Source: Nitrosomonadaceae bacterium
Lineage (GTDB): Bacteria > Pseudomonadota > Gammaproteobacteria > Burkholderiales > Nitrosomonadaceae
Assembly (NCBI GenBank): GCA_014237605.1
Contig: JAAZZR010000003.1
Coordinates: forward strand, 1-60,969
DNA length: 60,969 bases
Reading direction: 5' to 3'
In this document: piece after piece, positions 40,477-50,301 of the stretch
Layout of the letters: each line of letters starts with the position of its first letter
How positions within the stretch are numbered: the stretch's first letter is position 1
Notes under the pieces: model-generated
What the model was told of the DNA's origin: nothing
What the model saw: only the letters and a program-made list of their open reading frames with translations
Databases searched by the model: none
Program-made: the position numbers and the translations under genes

Positions 40477-42756
40477 TTATTTATCTGAATTTTGAACTAA
40501 AATCTCTCTACTACCATTACTTTGCATGGGAGATACAAGCCCATTGTTTTCCATTTTTTCAATTAACCGTGCTGCGCGGTTATAACCAATTCGTAGATGT
40601 CTTTGTACAAGTGAGATTGAGGCGCGGCGAGATTTCATTACAACTGCAACTGCATCTTTGTATAATGGGTCAAATTCACCATCTTCTTTTAAAGATATCC
40701 CGTTATTCTCATCACTCTCTTTGTCTTCTTCTAAGGGATCAAGTACGCCCTCTACAAAATGTGGCTCACCATTCTTTCTAAGGTGTTCAACTACCCGGTG
40801 TACCTCCTCATCAGAGACAAAAGCGCCATGCACTCTTTGTGGGTAGCCAGTTCCAGGAGGAAGATAGAGCATATCTCCTTGTCCTAATAATGCTTCAGCC
40901 CCCATTTGGTCGAGGATAGTTCGTGAATCTACTCTGCTTGATACCTGGAATGCAATTCGTGTCGGAATATTTGCTTTAATTAGGCCGGTGATAACATCTA
41001 CTGATGGACGTTGAGTAGCAAGTAGCAAATGTATTCCTGCTGCCCGAGCTTTCTGAGCAAGTCTTGTTATTAACTCCTCTACCTTCTTACCCACCACCAT
41101 CATCAGGTCAGCTAGTTCATCAATTACTACGACAATCAATGGCATTTCCTCTAATGGCTCTGGCATGTCAGGTGTCAAGCTAAATGGATTGGTTAGTGGA
41201 GTCTCGCTTTTAATTGCATCACGGATTTTCTGATTGTAGCCACCTATATTACGTACACCTAGCAATGACATTAGTTTGTATCGTCGTTCCATTTCTGCCA
41301 CACACCAGCGCAATGCATTTCCTGCTTGACGCATATCAGTTACAACTGGTGCTAATAAGTGTGGAATGCCTTCATAGACAGATAGCTCTAGCATCTTCGG
41401 ATCCACCAAAATTAGGCGTATTTGTTCAGGTGTTGCCTTATAAATAAGACTTAGAATCATGGCATTAATTGCTACTGATTTCCCTGACCCTGTAGTTCCT
41501 GCTACAAGTACATGCGGCATCTTTATAAGATCAGCTACAACCGGGTTCCCTCCAATATCTTTTCCTAATGCAATTGTTAACGGTGAAGTCATATCGGCAT
41601 AGGACTGCGAACTAAAGATTTCGGACAGCCGCACTATTTGTCGATTTGGGTTGGGGATTTCCAATCCCATACTTGTTTTTCCAGGAATAATTTCGACAAC
41701 CCGTATGCTCGCTACCGAAAGTGACCTTGCTAAGTCCTTTACCAGGTTAAGAATCTGGTTTCCTTTTACTCCTACTGCAGGTTCAATTTCATAGCGAGTA
41801 ATAACGGGACCAGGGTAGGCAGCAACTACTTTAACTTCCACACCAAAATCGATTAATTTTCTTTCTATCAGACGTGATGTAAATTCAAGTGTATCGGAAG
41901 ATAGTATTTCTATATTATTTTCTGGGGCATCTAATAAATGGAGTGGTGGTAATGGCGAATCTGGCAGGTCAGCAAACAAAGGAGACTGTTTTTCTTTAAT
42001 TACACGTGGTGAATTCAAAATTGTATTAACAGGTGGAGCAATATAAAGCGGGGGATGATTCTCGAAACGTCTTTTTTCTGCATTTACCATTTCTTTACGC
42101 CTTCTCATTGAAGCTGTACCCAAGCGCCTATCTTTTCTGTTTTGCCAATGATTTTTAAGCCTAACGAGAAAATTCTCAATTATGCTTCCTATTTTTTCAA
42201 CGAGTCGTAACCATGACAGTCCTGTGAATAAGCTAAAACCAATAGCAAGCAATGTTAATAATGCAAGGGTCGATCCAGTAAGGCCTAGTGCTTGAGGCAG
42301 ATTTTCTGCGATTATATTACCTAACATTCCACCAGGCTTATATGGCAGGTATATGTTAGGAGGATAAAGCTGAAGTGCTTCAAGCCCGCTGCTTGAGGCT
42401 AAAAAAGCAATAAAACCTGCTGCTGAGACTAATAATGGGCGGCGGTCAAAAATTCTTACTGTATTAATACTACGATAACCCAACGATACCAGGCTGATGA
42501 AAAATAGCACCCATAGCCATGCAGAGATACCAAATAAGTACAAAAGTACATCAGCTAACCAAGCTCCTACATGCCCGCCTTGATTCTGTATAGGACTATC
42601 TCCGCTAGTATATGACCAACCAGGATCGGCGCGGTCATAACCATAGAATATTAGTACCAGATAAAGTGAAACACCCAGTAGTGCAAGCGAGCTACATTCG
42701 CGTAGAAGCCTTATAAACTTTGGCGGGGATGTATTTGATTTATTTTTCTTTGCCAT
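40477..42756 (-). CDS. ftsK: DNA translocase FtsK
   Basis: FtsK pumps DNA at the septum and activates XerCD recombination at dif. The 759-residue protein is compact: four membrane helices (about 20-185), a short linker, and the motor with Walker [16 protein letters not shown] near 415 and Walker [15 protein letters not shown]. The C-terminal winged-helix gamma domain ([23 protein letters not shown]) reads KOPS sites. The linker is short compared with that of E. coli. Only 7 bp separate it from glcF upstream. Confidence 0.96.
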   Translation of the reverse strand: MAKKNKSNTSPPKFIRLLRECSSLALLGVSLYLVLIFYGYDRADPGWSYTSGDSPIQNQGGHVGAWLADVLLYLFGISAWLWVLFFISLVSLGYRSINTVRIFDRRPLLVSAAGFIAFLASSSGLEALQLYPPNIYLPYKPGGMLGNIIAENLPQALGLTGSTLALLTLLAIGFSLFTGLSWLRLVEKIGSIIENFLVRLKNHWQNRKDRRLGTASMRRRKEMVNAEKRRFENHPPLYIAPPVNTILNSPRVIKEKQSPLFADLPDSPLPPLHLLDAPENNIEILSSDTLEFTSRLIERKLIDFGVEVKVVAAYPGPVITRYEIEPAVGVKGNQILNLVKDLARSLSVASIRVVEIIPGKTSMGLEIPNPNRQIVRLSEIFSSQSYADMTSPLTIALGKDIGGNPVVADLIKMPHVLVAGTTGSGKSVAINAMILSLIYKATPEQIRLILVDPKMLELSVYEGIPHLLAPVVTDMRQAGNALRWCVAEMERRYKLMSLLGVRNIGGYNQKIRDAIKSETPLTNPFSLTPDMPEPLEEMPLIVVVIDELADLMMVVGKKVEELITRLAQKARAAGIHLLLATQRPSVDVITGLIKANIPTRIAFQVSSRVDSRTILDQMGAEALLGQGDMLYLPPGTGYPQRVHGAFVSDEEVHRVVEHLRKNGEPHFVEGVLDPLEEDKESDENNGISLKEDGEFDPLYKDAVAVVMKSRRASISLVQRHLRIGYNRAARLIEKMENNGLVSPMQSNGSREILVQNSDK

Positions 42757-42763
42757 CTATATA

Positions 42764-44020
42764 TTAATGATTATGTAGTTTCTCATCTAGCACTTCGATC
42801 CAATGTTTAATGATCAATGATGTGCCACTTTGTAAATGCGCAAGACAACCAATATTTGCAGTGACTATCTGATCAGGCTTATCAGATTCAAGTATTTTTA
42901 TTTTATTTCTCAATAATTGTTTAGATAATTTAGGCTGCAGGATCGAATAAGTTCCTGCTGAACCACAACAAATATGACTATCCCGAACAAAAATCAAATC
43001 GAATCCTGCTGTTGTAAGAATATTTTCCACTACCCCATTAATCTGAAGCCCATGTTGTAGAGTGCAAGGAGAATGAAAAGCTAGTTTTGATCTTTTAGTA
43101 CAAGATTCCACATTACTGAAAAGAGGAATGAGTTGCTCAGCTTCATCTTCCAAAATCTCACTAATATCTTTGGTTAGTTCCGAAATTCGCACAGCCTTTT
43201 CTGAATAAATAGGGTCATTTATTAAATAATTTCCATATTCTTTTACAGTTACGCCACAACCACTTGCTGTCATTACTATAGCCTCAACTCCATGCGCTAC
43301 ATTGTTATCACAATACGGCCACCAGGCATCTATATTATGTCGCATATAATCGAGTCCCTCTTGCTGGGCGTTTAGATGGTAAGAGATTGCACCACAACAA
43401 TTTTCTTTTTCTACTTTAATTAGTGAAATACCAATTTTATCTAATATTCGTGCAGTAGCGGTATTAATATTAGGGGCTATTGAAGGTTGCACGCAACCGT
43501 CAAGAACCAACATTTTTCGTTTATGTCTTGCTGGCGGCCATATCCCTGCATTTCTAGATTTAGAAGGAATTAAACCTCTAATTTCTTTAGGTAATAAGGA
43601 TCTGACAGCCTGTCCTATTCTGAGGAATACCATAAAAACGTTTAGGTTGGGTAATATCTGCCGTAGGGTGTATCGTACTATCTTAGTTTTTACACTACGC
43701 TCAACCTGCTTCTCAACAACATTACGGCATATATCTATTAACTTCCCGTAGCGTACTCCAGATGGACATGCCGTTTCACATGCTCGGCAGGTAAGACAAC
43801 GATCCAGATGTAATTGAGTTCTTTGGGTTGCTACCCGTCCTTCTAGTACTTCCTTCATAAGATAAATGCGGCCACGTGGACTATCTAGCTCATCGTCGAG
43901 TAACTGATAAGTGGGGCAAGTGGCTAAACAAAAACCGCAATGGACGCAGGTTCGAAGTATAGCGTCGGCCTCCTTTCCTTCACGGGTATCTTTGACTAGA
44001 TCGGCTAGGTTGGTCTGCAT
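42764..44020 (-). CDS. glcF: Glycolate oxidase iron-sulfur subunit GlcF
   Basis: GlcF carries electrons from the FAD subunits GlcD and GlcE of membrane-bound glycolate oxidase. The 418-residue protein has two ferredoxin-like motifs ([24 protein letters not shown]) and two CCG domains (CCGAISYH, CCGSAGTYS). It follows glcE by 3 bp and precedes ftsK by 7 bp, so the glc operon may be read into the ftsK-lolA-rarA-serS genes. Confidence 0.96.
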   Translation of the reverse strand: MQTNLADLVKDTREGKEADAILRTCVHCGFCLATCPTYQLLDDELDSPRGRIYLMKEVLEGRVATQRTQLHLDRCLTCRACETACPSGVRYGKLIDICRNVVEKQVERSVKTKIVRYTLRQILPNLNVFMVFLRIGQAVRSLLPKEIRGLIPSKSRNAGIWPPARHKRKMLVLDGCVQPSIAPNINTATARILDKIGISLIKVEKENCCGAISYHLNAQQEGLDYMRHNIDAWWPYCDNNVAHGVEAIVMTASGCGVTVKEYGNYLINDPIYSEKAVRISELTKDISEILEDEAEQLIPLFSNVESCTKRSKLAFHSPCTLQHGLQINGVVENILTTAGFDLIFVRDSHICCGSAGTYSILQPKLSKQLLRNKIKILESDKPDQIVTANIGCLAHLQSGTSLIIKHWIEVLDEKLHNH

Positions 44021-44023
44021 TTC

Positions 44024-45106
44024 TTACAGCTCCCGAAACATTCGGCCAGGATTAAATATACCTACCGGATCAAATTTTTCTTTTATACGTTGATATATTT
44101 TTATCATCTGGGGCCCAGGAGGATGAAAAACAGAATCTGATCTCCCATTACTACGGAATAGCGTAGCATTCCCACCCGCTAGGATTGACTCTGAGCGAAT
44201 AATATTTTCTTCAGTGTCCATATATTCACCACTACAAGCCAGCCAGCGTAGTGCTCCACCCCACTCAATTAACTGCTGCCCCAACAATTTTAGTGGAGGA
44301 GAATTAGATTTTAAGGATAAACGCCATAATGAACTCCCAGACTGAAAGAATGGGTGGGTTTGTTCGCGTATCGAACTCCAAAAAATAGAGCCGTCGGATA
44401 TCAATTCGCCACCTAATTTAGCATGGGCTGCATGTACTGCAGATTCAGCACCAGAGAGTCGCAATGTCAGATTATTCTCATAGAAACACGTTGCAGAGAT
44501 TGGTAGTGGTTTTCCCGCCCATTGATTCATTTTTTCAATAGCCTCTGCTTCTTTCATTTGCATACGTAATGTTAGCTCAAAAGGTGGTATCGGCAGCACC
44601 TTAATAGAAACCTCTAATAGCAGTCCAAGTGTTCCCATTGAGCCTGTTATTAAACGTGAAATATCATATCCCGCAACATTTTTGATAACCTTTCCGCCAA
44701 AATTTAGGTTACTTCCATTGCCGTCTAACATGCGTATCCCTAATACAAAATCTCGGGTAGCGCCGGCATATACTCTGCGCGGACCAGATAGTCCACTGGC
44801 AATACATCCACCAAGCGTAGCTTCAGGCCCAAAATGTGGTGGTTCGAAACCTAACATTTGATTTTGTTTTTGTAATTCAGATTCAAGATCAGCAAGGGGA
44901 GTTCCGGCACGCGCAGTAACTACTAGTTCGGTTGGATCGTAATCAATAATTCCAGTATAAGCTGCAGCATTAAGAATATTATGACCATCTTTATTCATAG
45001 TGTTGCCGTAAAAGTCTTTACTGCCTCCACCACGTATAAATAATGGTGTTTTAGACTTTGCTGCTGTGCAAATAGTATTTGTATACTGGCCAATAATATT
45101 TTGCAT
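44024..45106 (-). CDS. glcE: Glycolate oxidase FAD-binding subunit GlcE
   Basis: GlcE is the second FAD-linked subunit of glycolate oxidase. The frame is open up to 45205, overlapping glcD, but the ATG at 45106 gives the family-like start MQNIIGQY and 360 residues without overlap. FAD-binding features include PLFIRGGGSKDFYG, LGGCIASGLSGPRR and VAGYDISRLITGSMGTLG. The C-terminus FDPVGIFNPGRMF is shared with GlcD-type oxidases. The exact start is uncertain because no clear Shine-Dalgarno is visible. Confidence 0.92.
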   Translation of the reverse strand: MQNIIGQYTNTICTAAKSKTPLFIRGGGSKDFYGNTMNKDGHNILNAAAYTGIIDYDPTELVVTARAGTPLADLESELQKQNQMLGFEPPHFGPEATLGGCIASGLSGPRRVYAGATRDFVLGIRMLDGNGSNLNFGGKVIKNVAGYDISRLITGSMGTLGLLLEVSIKVLPIPPFELTLRMQMKEAEAIEKMNQWAGKPLPISATCFYENNLTLRLSGAESAVHAAHAKLGGELISDGSIFWSSIREQTHPFFQSGSSLWRLSLKSNSPPLKLLGQQLIEWGGALRWLACSGEYMDTEENIIRSESILAGGNATLFRSNGRSDSVFHPPGPQMIKIYQRIKEKFDPVGIFNPGRMFREL

Positions 45107-45149
45107 AGATTTTATTTTGAGGGTTGTCTTAATTTGTCCAGCTAGCTCT

Positions 45150-46604
45150 TCAAAATCTAGGTAAATCTGGAAATTTTTCTTGATTTTTATGCACATGCAT
45201 AGCACCGTGTTCTGCGCAGCGGCGCAAAGATGGCACTGCTTTTCCTGGATTTAGCAACCTATCAGGGTCAAATGCTGATTTTACAGCATGAAATATTTCT
45301 AGTTCTTTTGTATTAAATTGGGAACACATTTGATTAATTTTTTCTATGCCAACGCCATGTTCACCGGTAATTGTTCCACCAACTTCTATACACATTTCTA
45401 GTATTTCCGCTCCAAATTCCTCTGTTCTTTTTAGTTCTCCCGGCAGGTTAGCATCGTATAGAATTAATGGGTGTAAATTACCATCACCTGCATGAAAAAC
45501 ATTCATACAACGAAGCCCATATTTTATAGAAAGTTTTTCAATACCAGCTAATACGCGCGCAAGATTTCTTCGCGGTATAGTGCCATCCATGCAGTAGTAG
45601 TCAGGTGAAATACGGCCAGCTGCTGGAAATGCAGCTTTACGTCCTGCCCAGAATGTAAGCCGTTCAGTCTCGTTATGTGATGTTTTGATATCTACTGCAC
45701 CACTTTTTTTCATAATTTCATTAATACGCTTAATTTCATCCGCCACTTCTTCTTCTGTACCATCAGACTCACATAGCAGAATTGCTTCTGCATCAAGGTT
45801 ATAGCCGGCATGGACAAATTCTTCAACAGCGTGAGTAGTTAGTTTATCCATCATTTCCATACCAGCGGGAATAATTCCTGCTCCGATCACATTAGCCACT
45901 GCATTCCCAGCCATTTGAATGTCATCAAAGGCAGCCATAACTACCTGAGCCTCTTCCGGTTTAGGTAAAAGCCTCACTGTAATTTCAGTAACGATCCCTA
46001 GCATACCTTCACTACCTGTCATAAGTGCCAACAAATCGTAGCCCGGAGTATCAAAACAGGCCCCACCAATTTCGAGGCACTCCCCTTCAATAGTAATTAC
46101 TCTAAGTTTAAGAATATTGTGTACGGTAAGTCCATATTTGAGGCAGTGCACACCACCAGAATTCTCAGCTATATTGCCCCCAATGGAGCAAGCAACCTGC
46201 GAAGAGGGGTCAGGCGCATAATAAAGACCGTACGCCATTGCAGATTCACTAATTGCAAGATTACGAACCCCTGGCTGTACTCGTGCTGTTTGTGTGATTG
46301 GGTCAACCTCAAGTATTTTCTTCAATTTGGCAAGAGATAATAAAATTCCTTTGGCATGAGGTAGCGCGCCCCCAGACAGCCCTGTACCTGCACCTCGTGC
46401 AACAACAGGAGTTTTTGAATCGTTACAAACACGCAGAATTTTTATAATCTCTTCTTCAGTCTCAGGCATTACTACAATCATTGGTGTTTGCCGGTATGCT
46501 GATAAACCGTCACACTCATATGGTTTTAGATCTTCTGTTTCATAAAGAACAGATTCAGACGGTAAAAAATTACGTAGATTACTTACGAGTTCGGGAGGAT
46601 GCAT
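45150..46604 (-). CDS. glcD: Glycolate oxidase catalytic subunit GlcD (FAD-linked)
   Basis: GlcD oxidises glycolate to glyoxylate, passing electrons toward quinone. The FAD PP-loop is PVVARGAGTGLSGGALPH, followed by DPSSQVACSIGGNIAENSGG. The C-terminal metal/substrate motif HAGDGNLHP and GEHGVGIEK are present, as in GlcD and D-lactate dehydrogenases. The ATG at 46604 is preferred over 46625: AGGAAA lies 9 bases upstream, inside the end of garR. This gives 484 residues. Direct linkage to glcE, glcF and garR favours glycolate over lactate as substrate. Confidence 0.95.
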   Translation of the reverse strand: MHPPELVSNLRNFLPSESVLYETEDLKPYECDGLSAYRQTPMIVVMPETEEEIIKILRVCNDSKTPVVARGAGTGLSGGALPHAKGILLSLAKLKKILEVDPITQTARVQPGVRNLAISESAMAYGLYYAPDPSSQVACSIGGNIAENSGGVHCLKYGLTVHNILKLRVITIEGECLEIGGACFDTPGYDLLALMTGSEGMLGIVTEITVRLLPKPEEAQVVMAAFDDIQMAGNAVANVIGAGIIPAGMEMMDKLTTHAVEEFVHAGYNLDAEAILLCESDGTEEEVADEIKRINEIMKKSGAVDIKTSHNETERLTFWAGRKAAFPAAGRISPDYYCMDGTIPRRNLARVLAGIEKLSIKYGLRCMNVFHAGDGNLHPLILYDANLPGELKRTEEFGAEILEMCIEVGGTITGEHGVGIEKINQMCSQFNTKELEIFHAVKSAFDPDRLLNPGKAVPSLRRCAEHGAMHVHKNQEKFPDLPRF

Positions 46605-46608
46605 GGAT

Positions 46609-47496
46609 TTAGGTTTCCTGAGCATTTAAACTGACTAATTTTTCCAGAGATCGGATCATTACAGAGCTGTCCAATTTGGCGTCACCCTGAGCGGTGCAGG
46701 CATTAAGAAGCTCTAGTGTGGCTGTAGTGTTAGGTAAGTTTATTCCTAGTGCATGCGCATTGGAAAGTGCAATATTCAAGTCCTTCTGATGTAGCTCCAC
46801 ACGGAACCCTGGTTCAAACGCTCGGTTGATCATGCGTTCACCATGAATTTCCAAAACACGAGATGATGCAAATCCACTCATTAGTGCCTGACGTACTTTG
46901 TTCTGATCAACACCTGCTTTAGATACAAGGAGCAGTGCTTCACCTACTGCTTCAATAGTTAGCGCAACGATAATCTGATTTGCAATTTTACAGATTTGTC
47001 CGGCGCCATTATCTCCTATCAGAGTTATTTTTTTGCCCATTAACTCAAGAAGGGGCTTTATTTGTATAAAAATTTTCTCTTCAGCACCAACCATAATGGT
47101 AAGCGTTGCATTTTTTGCTCCGGTATCACCTCCTGATACCGGAGCATCTACATAATAACAATAAAGGCGGTTGATGTCGGAAGCAAACCTCTTGGTTTCA
47201 ACGGGAGAAATTGAACTCATATCCATTACAATGTTCCCTCGGCTCAATCCTTGCGCAACACCATTTTCACCAAATAGCACTTTTTCTACATCTGGTGTAT
47301 CCGGCAACATAGTGATGATAATGTCCGCTTTCTGTGCTACTTGTTTGGCAGAGACACAAGGTTTCCCACCTTGTTCGATTAACCCTTTAGGTATGCCACT
47401 TCTGGAATAGAGGGATACTGAATGACCACTTTTTATAAGATTACCGGCCATTGGCTTTCCCATAATACCCAAACCGATGAAACCAATATTGGCCAT
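46609..47496 (-). CDS. garR: Tartronate semialdehyde reductase (2-hydroxy-3-oxopropionate reductase)
   Basis: A beta-hydroxyacid dehydrogenase of 295 residues with the NAD(P) loop GFIGLGIMGKPMAGNL, the substrate loop DAPVSGGDTGAKNATL and the catalytic lysine region ICKIANQIIVALTIEA. GarR reduces tartronate semialdehyde, made from two glyoxylates by glyoxylate carboligase, to glycerate. Its place directly before glcD, sharing the end that carries the glcD ribosome binding site, fits glycolate salvage. The carboligase gene is not in this window. 3-hydroxyisobutyrate dehydrogenase is a close alternative family. Confidence 0.88.
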   Translation of the reverse strand: MANIGFIGLGIMGKPMAGNLIKSGHSVSLYSRSGIPKGLIEQGGKPCVSAKQVAQKADIIITMLPDTPDVEKVLFGENGVAQGLSRGNIVMDMSSISPVETKRFASDINRLYCYYVDAPVSGGDTGAKNATLTIMVGAEEKIFIQIKPLLELMGKKITLIGDNGAGQICKIANQIIVALTIEAVGEALLLVSKAGVDQNKVRQALMSGFASSRVLEIHGERMINRAFEPGFRVELHQKDLNIALSNAHALGINLPNTTATLELLNACTAQGDAKLDSSVMIRSLEKLVSLNAQET

Positions 47497-47586
47497 AATT
47501 TTACGTTTTATAGAATATAAAATTTATTGTCGCTATTACTTAGACTCTGTTAGAAGTCTATATAGTTTTACTGATTTTTGTGAAGC

Positions 47587-48441
47587 TTACCCAAATAACC
47601 GGATTAATCCGATACCGGGATCGTCTGAACGCATTAGAGCCTCTCCCACAAGAAATGTGTGGATATTATGATCACGCATCATAGTCACATCAGATGGTTC
47701 TAATACTCCACTTTCAGTGATGACGATATGCGCTGCAGAGTCTTCGGTTATATTTTTTGGAAACTGGTCAAGAAGATTTAAAGTGGTATCTAGCTTAGTC
47801 TCAAAAGTTTGCAGGTTACGATTATTGATACCAATCAAAGGCGTATTTAATTGAAGAGCAAGTGCCAATTCTGTTTCATTATGTACCTCTACTAGGACCG
47901 CCATACCAAGGGAATGGGCCAGAGATTCTAGTTTTAGCATTTGAGGGACCGCACTATCCTTCTCTCCATTTCCTTCTGTAAACTGAGGAAAGTCTAAGAA
48001 AACCGAGACTATAAGTAAAATACAGTCTGCTCCCATGGCACGTGCTTCGACAATCTGATACTCATCAAGCATAAAATCTTTACGTAGAACTGGTAAATTA
48101 CATGCCCCACGTGCTTGTTTTAAGTCTTCTGCATCACCTTGAAAGAACTGCTTGTCAGTAAGTATGGATAAGCACGTTGCACCATGAGCAGCGTAGCTTC
48201 GGGCAATGCCAGCGGGATCAAAGTGATCTCTTAACAAACCTCTGCTGGGACTTGCTTTTTTAATCTCTGCAATAACTGCCGGAGACCCAGAAGCGATGCT
48301 ATTACGGATAGCCCCTGTGAAATCACGGGGTGGTAAAGCAGAATTAGCATTAGCATTAATTGTTGCTAGAGACTTTCTGTCCTTTGCAGCAGCAATCTCT
48401 TTTATTTTTACAGTAAGTATTTTTTGTAGGATATTAGTCAT
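47587..48441 (-). CDS. trpC: Indole-3-glycerol phosphate synthase
   Basis: TrpC closes the ring of carboxyphenylamino-deoxyribulose phosphate in tryptophan synthesis. The 284-residue TIM barrel shows [55 protein letters not shown] and [11 protein letters not shown]. It is the stand-alone form, not fused to TrpF. A loop of about 13 residues around GNGEKDSAV is an extra relative to typical members. It lies 76 bp after trpD. Confidence 0.96.
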   Translation of the reverse strand: MTNILQKILTVKIKEIAAAKDRKSLATINANANSALPPRDFTGAIRNSIASGSPAVIAEIKKASPSRGLLRDHFDPAGIARSYAAHGATCLSILTDKQFFQGDAEDLKQARGACNLPVLRKDFMLDEYQIVEARAMGADCILLIVSVFLDFPQFTEGNGEKDSAVPQMLKLESLAHSLGMAVLVEVHNETELALALQLNTPLIGINNRNLQTFETKLDTTLNLLDQFPKNITEDSAAHIVITESGVLEPSDVTMMRDHNIHTFLVGEALMRSDDPGIGLIRLFG

Positions 48442-48517
48442 CTACAATCTTTATCAAAAGTTGATAAGTAAGAGTATATTGGGTTAGGAGGAATAGTAAA
48501 TGAAGATGAGTTTGCTA

Positions 48518-49537
48518 TTAGTTTCTATTAGTAAATTGTATCAGCTCTTGTAATTTTTCTCTGGCTAAGCCATTTTTTATTACTATACGGGCTTTTTCCA
48601 CACCTAGTTCCAGAGAATCTGTTATACCGGAAACATAAATTGTTGCTCCGGCATTAAGCAACACAATATCCAGCGCTGGTCCAGATTGATTCTCTAGAAC
48701 AGATAGTAATACGTCTTTAGATTGTTCACTATTCTGAACTTCAAGGGTTGAAATATCAGATATTTTAATACCAAAATCTTCTGGCTTAATAGAATATTCA
48801 GTTATTTCTCCATTCCTAAGCTCCCCCACTCTGGTCTCACATGCAGTCGTGATTTCATCTAGTCCATCATGGCCATGTACAACCATCACATGTTGGCTAT
48901 TTAGCCGTTGCAGGACATGAACTAAGATTCCAACAAGTTCAGGACTAAATACACCTAGTACCTGATTTTTTGCTCCGGCCGGGTTTGTTAATGGGCCCAG
49001 TATGTTAAATAGGGTGCGCACTCCTAGCTTATGACGTATCGGTGCAATATTTTTCATAGCACCGTGGAAATTAGGAGCAAACATAAAACCTACGCCAATT
49101 TGATTAACAGCCTGAGCTACTTGTTCAGACGTTTGATTAATATTGACACCCAGAGCTTCAAGCACATCAGCACTTCCTGATTTACTTGAAACTGAACGCC
49201 CTCCATGTTTAGCAATGCGGGCTCCGGCCGCCGCGGCAACAAATGCTGCAGCAGTGGAAATATTGAAGGTATGGGCAGTATCACCACCAGTACCACAAGT
49301 ATCTACCAAATTTTGAGGATTGGTGAGATCTACTTTTGTAGCAAGATTACGCATTACCTGCGAGGCTGCAACAATTTCTCCAATAGTCTCTCTTTTAACT
49401 CTTAGGCCAACAATGATGGCAGAAGTAAGCTCAGGCGAGATCTTTCCTTCAATGATCTGGTCCATGAGTGAGCGCATCTCATCATGAAGAATTTCATGGT
49501 GATTTATTACACGCATAAGAGCTTCTTGCGGTTTCAT
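48518..49537 (-). CDS. trpD: Anthranilate phosphoribosyltransferase
   Basis: TrpD joins anthranilate to PRPP. The 339 residues show DTCGTGGDTAHTFNIST, the KHGGRSVSSKSGSADVLEALG motif and GPLTNPAGAKNQVLGVF. The gene is separate from trpG, as in most betaproteobacteria, and 47 bp downstream of it. Confidence 0.96.
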   Translation of the reverse strand: MKPQEALMRVINHHEILHDEMRSLMDQIIEGKISPELTSAIIVGLRVKRETIGEIVAASQVMRNLATKVDLTNPQNLVDTCGTGGDTAHTFNISTAAAFVAAAAGARIAKHGGRSVSSKSGSADVLEALGVNINQTSEQVAQAVNQIGVGFMFAPNFHGAMKNIAPIRHKLGVRTLFNILGPLTNPAGAKNQVLGVFSPELVGILVHVLQRLNSQHVMVVHGHDGLDEITTACETRVGELRNGEITEYSIKPEDFGIKISDISTLEVQNSEQSKDVLLSVLENQSGPALDIVLLNAGATIYVSGITDSLELGVEKARIVIKNGLAREKLQELIQFTNRN

Positions 49538-49584
49538 GATTAAATCCTCTGCTAAGATGTTCTAATATTATTTGCTTCTATCAA

Positions 49585-50148
49585 TTATTGGGTAAGAAAA
49601 TTTTTGAGTAATTTATGTCCATGTTCAGTCAGAAAAGATTCTGGATGAAACTGTACACCTTGAATTGCCAGATCTTTGTGACGTACACCCATAATTTCAC
49701 CATCTTCTGCCCTTGCAGTTATTTCCAGACAGTCTGGTAGGCTTTTTTCTTCAATGGCCAGAGAATGGTAGCGGGTGGCAGTAAATGGATTAGGTAGGTT
49801 ATGAAATACACCCGTATCATTATGAGAAATTAACGTAGTTTTCCCATGCATTAATTGCTTGGCGTGGATAATTTTTCCACCAAATGCTTGTCCTATGCTT
49901 TGGTGACCCAAGCAAACGCCTAATATTGGAATTTTTTCACAATAGCGTTCAATTAACGATATCGATACTCCTGCTTCCATAGGTGTGCAGGGGCCAGGAG
50001 AAATTACAATAAATGATGGTTCCAGCTTTATTATTTCGTCTGGTGTAATTTCATCGTTACGAAATACTGCTACATCCTCTCCCAATTCCCCGAAATACTG
50101 CACTAAGTTATAAGTGAAGGAGTCGTAATTATCGATCATCATCAGCAT
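49585..50148 (-). CDS. trpG: Anthranilate synthase glutamine amidotransferase component
   Basis: TrpG (PabA-like) supplies ammonia to anthranilate synthase TrpE. The 187-residue class I amidotransferase has the oxyanion segment SPGPCTP, the nucleophile in GVCLGHQ (Cys79) and the histidine-glutamate pair in [13 protein letters not shown]. trpE is not upstream; the next gene is the exosortase-associated decarboxylase. No tryptophan-rich leader or attenuator was seen in the 150-bp gap before it. It may also serve p-aminobenzoate synthesis. Confidence 0.95.
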   Translation of the reverse strand: MLMMIDNYDSFTYNLVQYFGELGEDVAVFRNDEITPDEIIKLEPSFIVISPGPCTPMEAGVSISLIERYCEKIPILGVCLGHQSIGQAFGGKIIHAKQLMHGKTTLISHNDTGVFHNLPNPFTATRYHSLAIEEKSLPDCLEITARAEDGEIMGVRHKDLAIQGVQFHPESFLTEHGHKLLKNFLTQ

Positions 50149-50301
50149 GTTATTCTATCCATGTTGTAGTCATTAAGTAGGGCTAGCCAGAATTATGCCA
50201 TGATAAGATGGAGGAAGTATCATATATGGGTTAGAGAATTCCATATAGAGTAAAATATGGATAAAGATAGCTAATTAGGCTGGGCAATATTAGATTTTTT
50301 A

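Noticed and set aside
50149..50301. trp attenuator or leader peptide before trpG
   Set aside because: No Trp-rich short frame; the only stem (7 bp at 50240-50261) has no terminator T-run.
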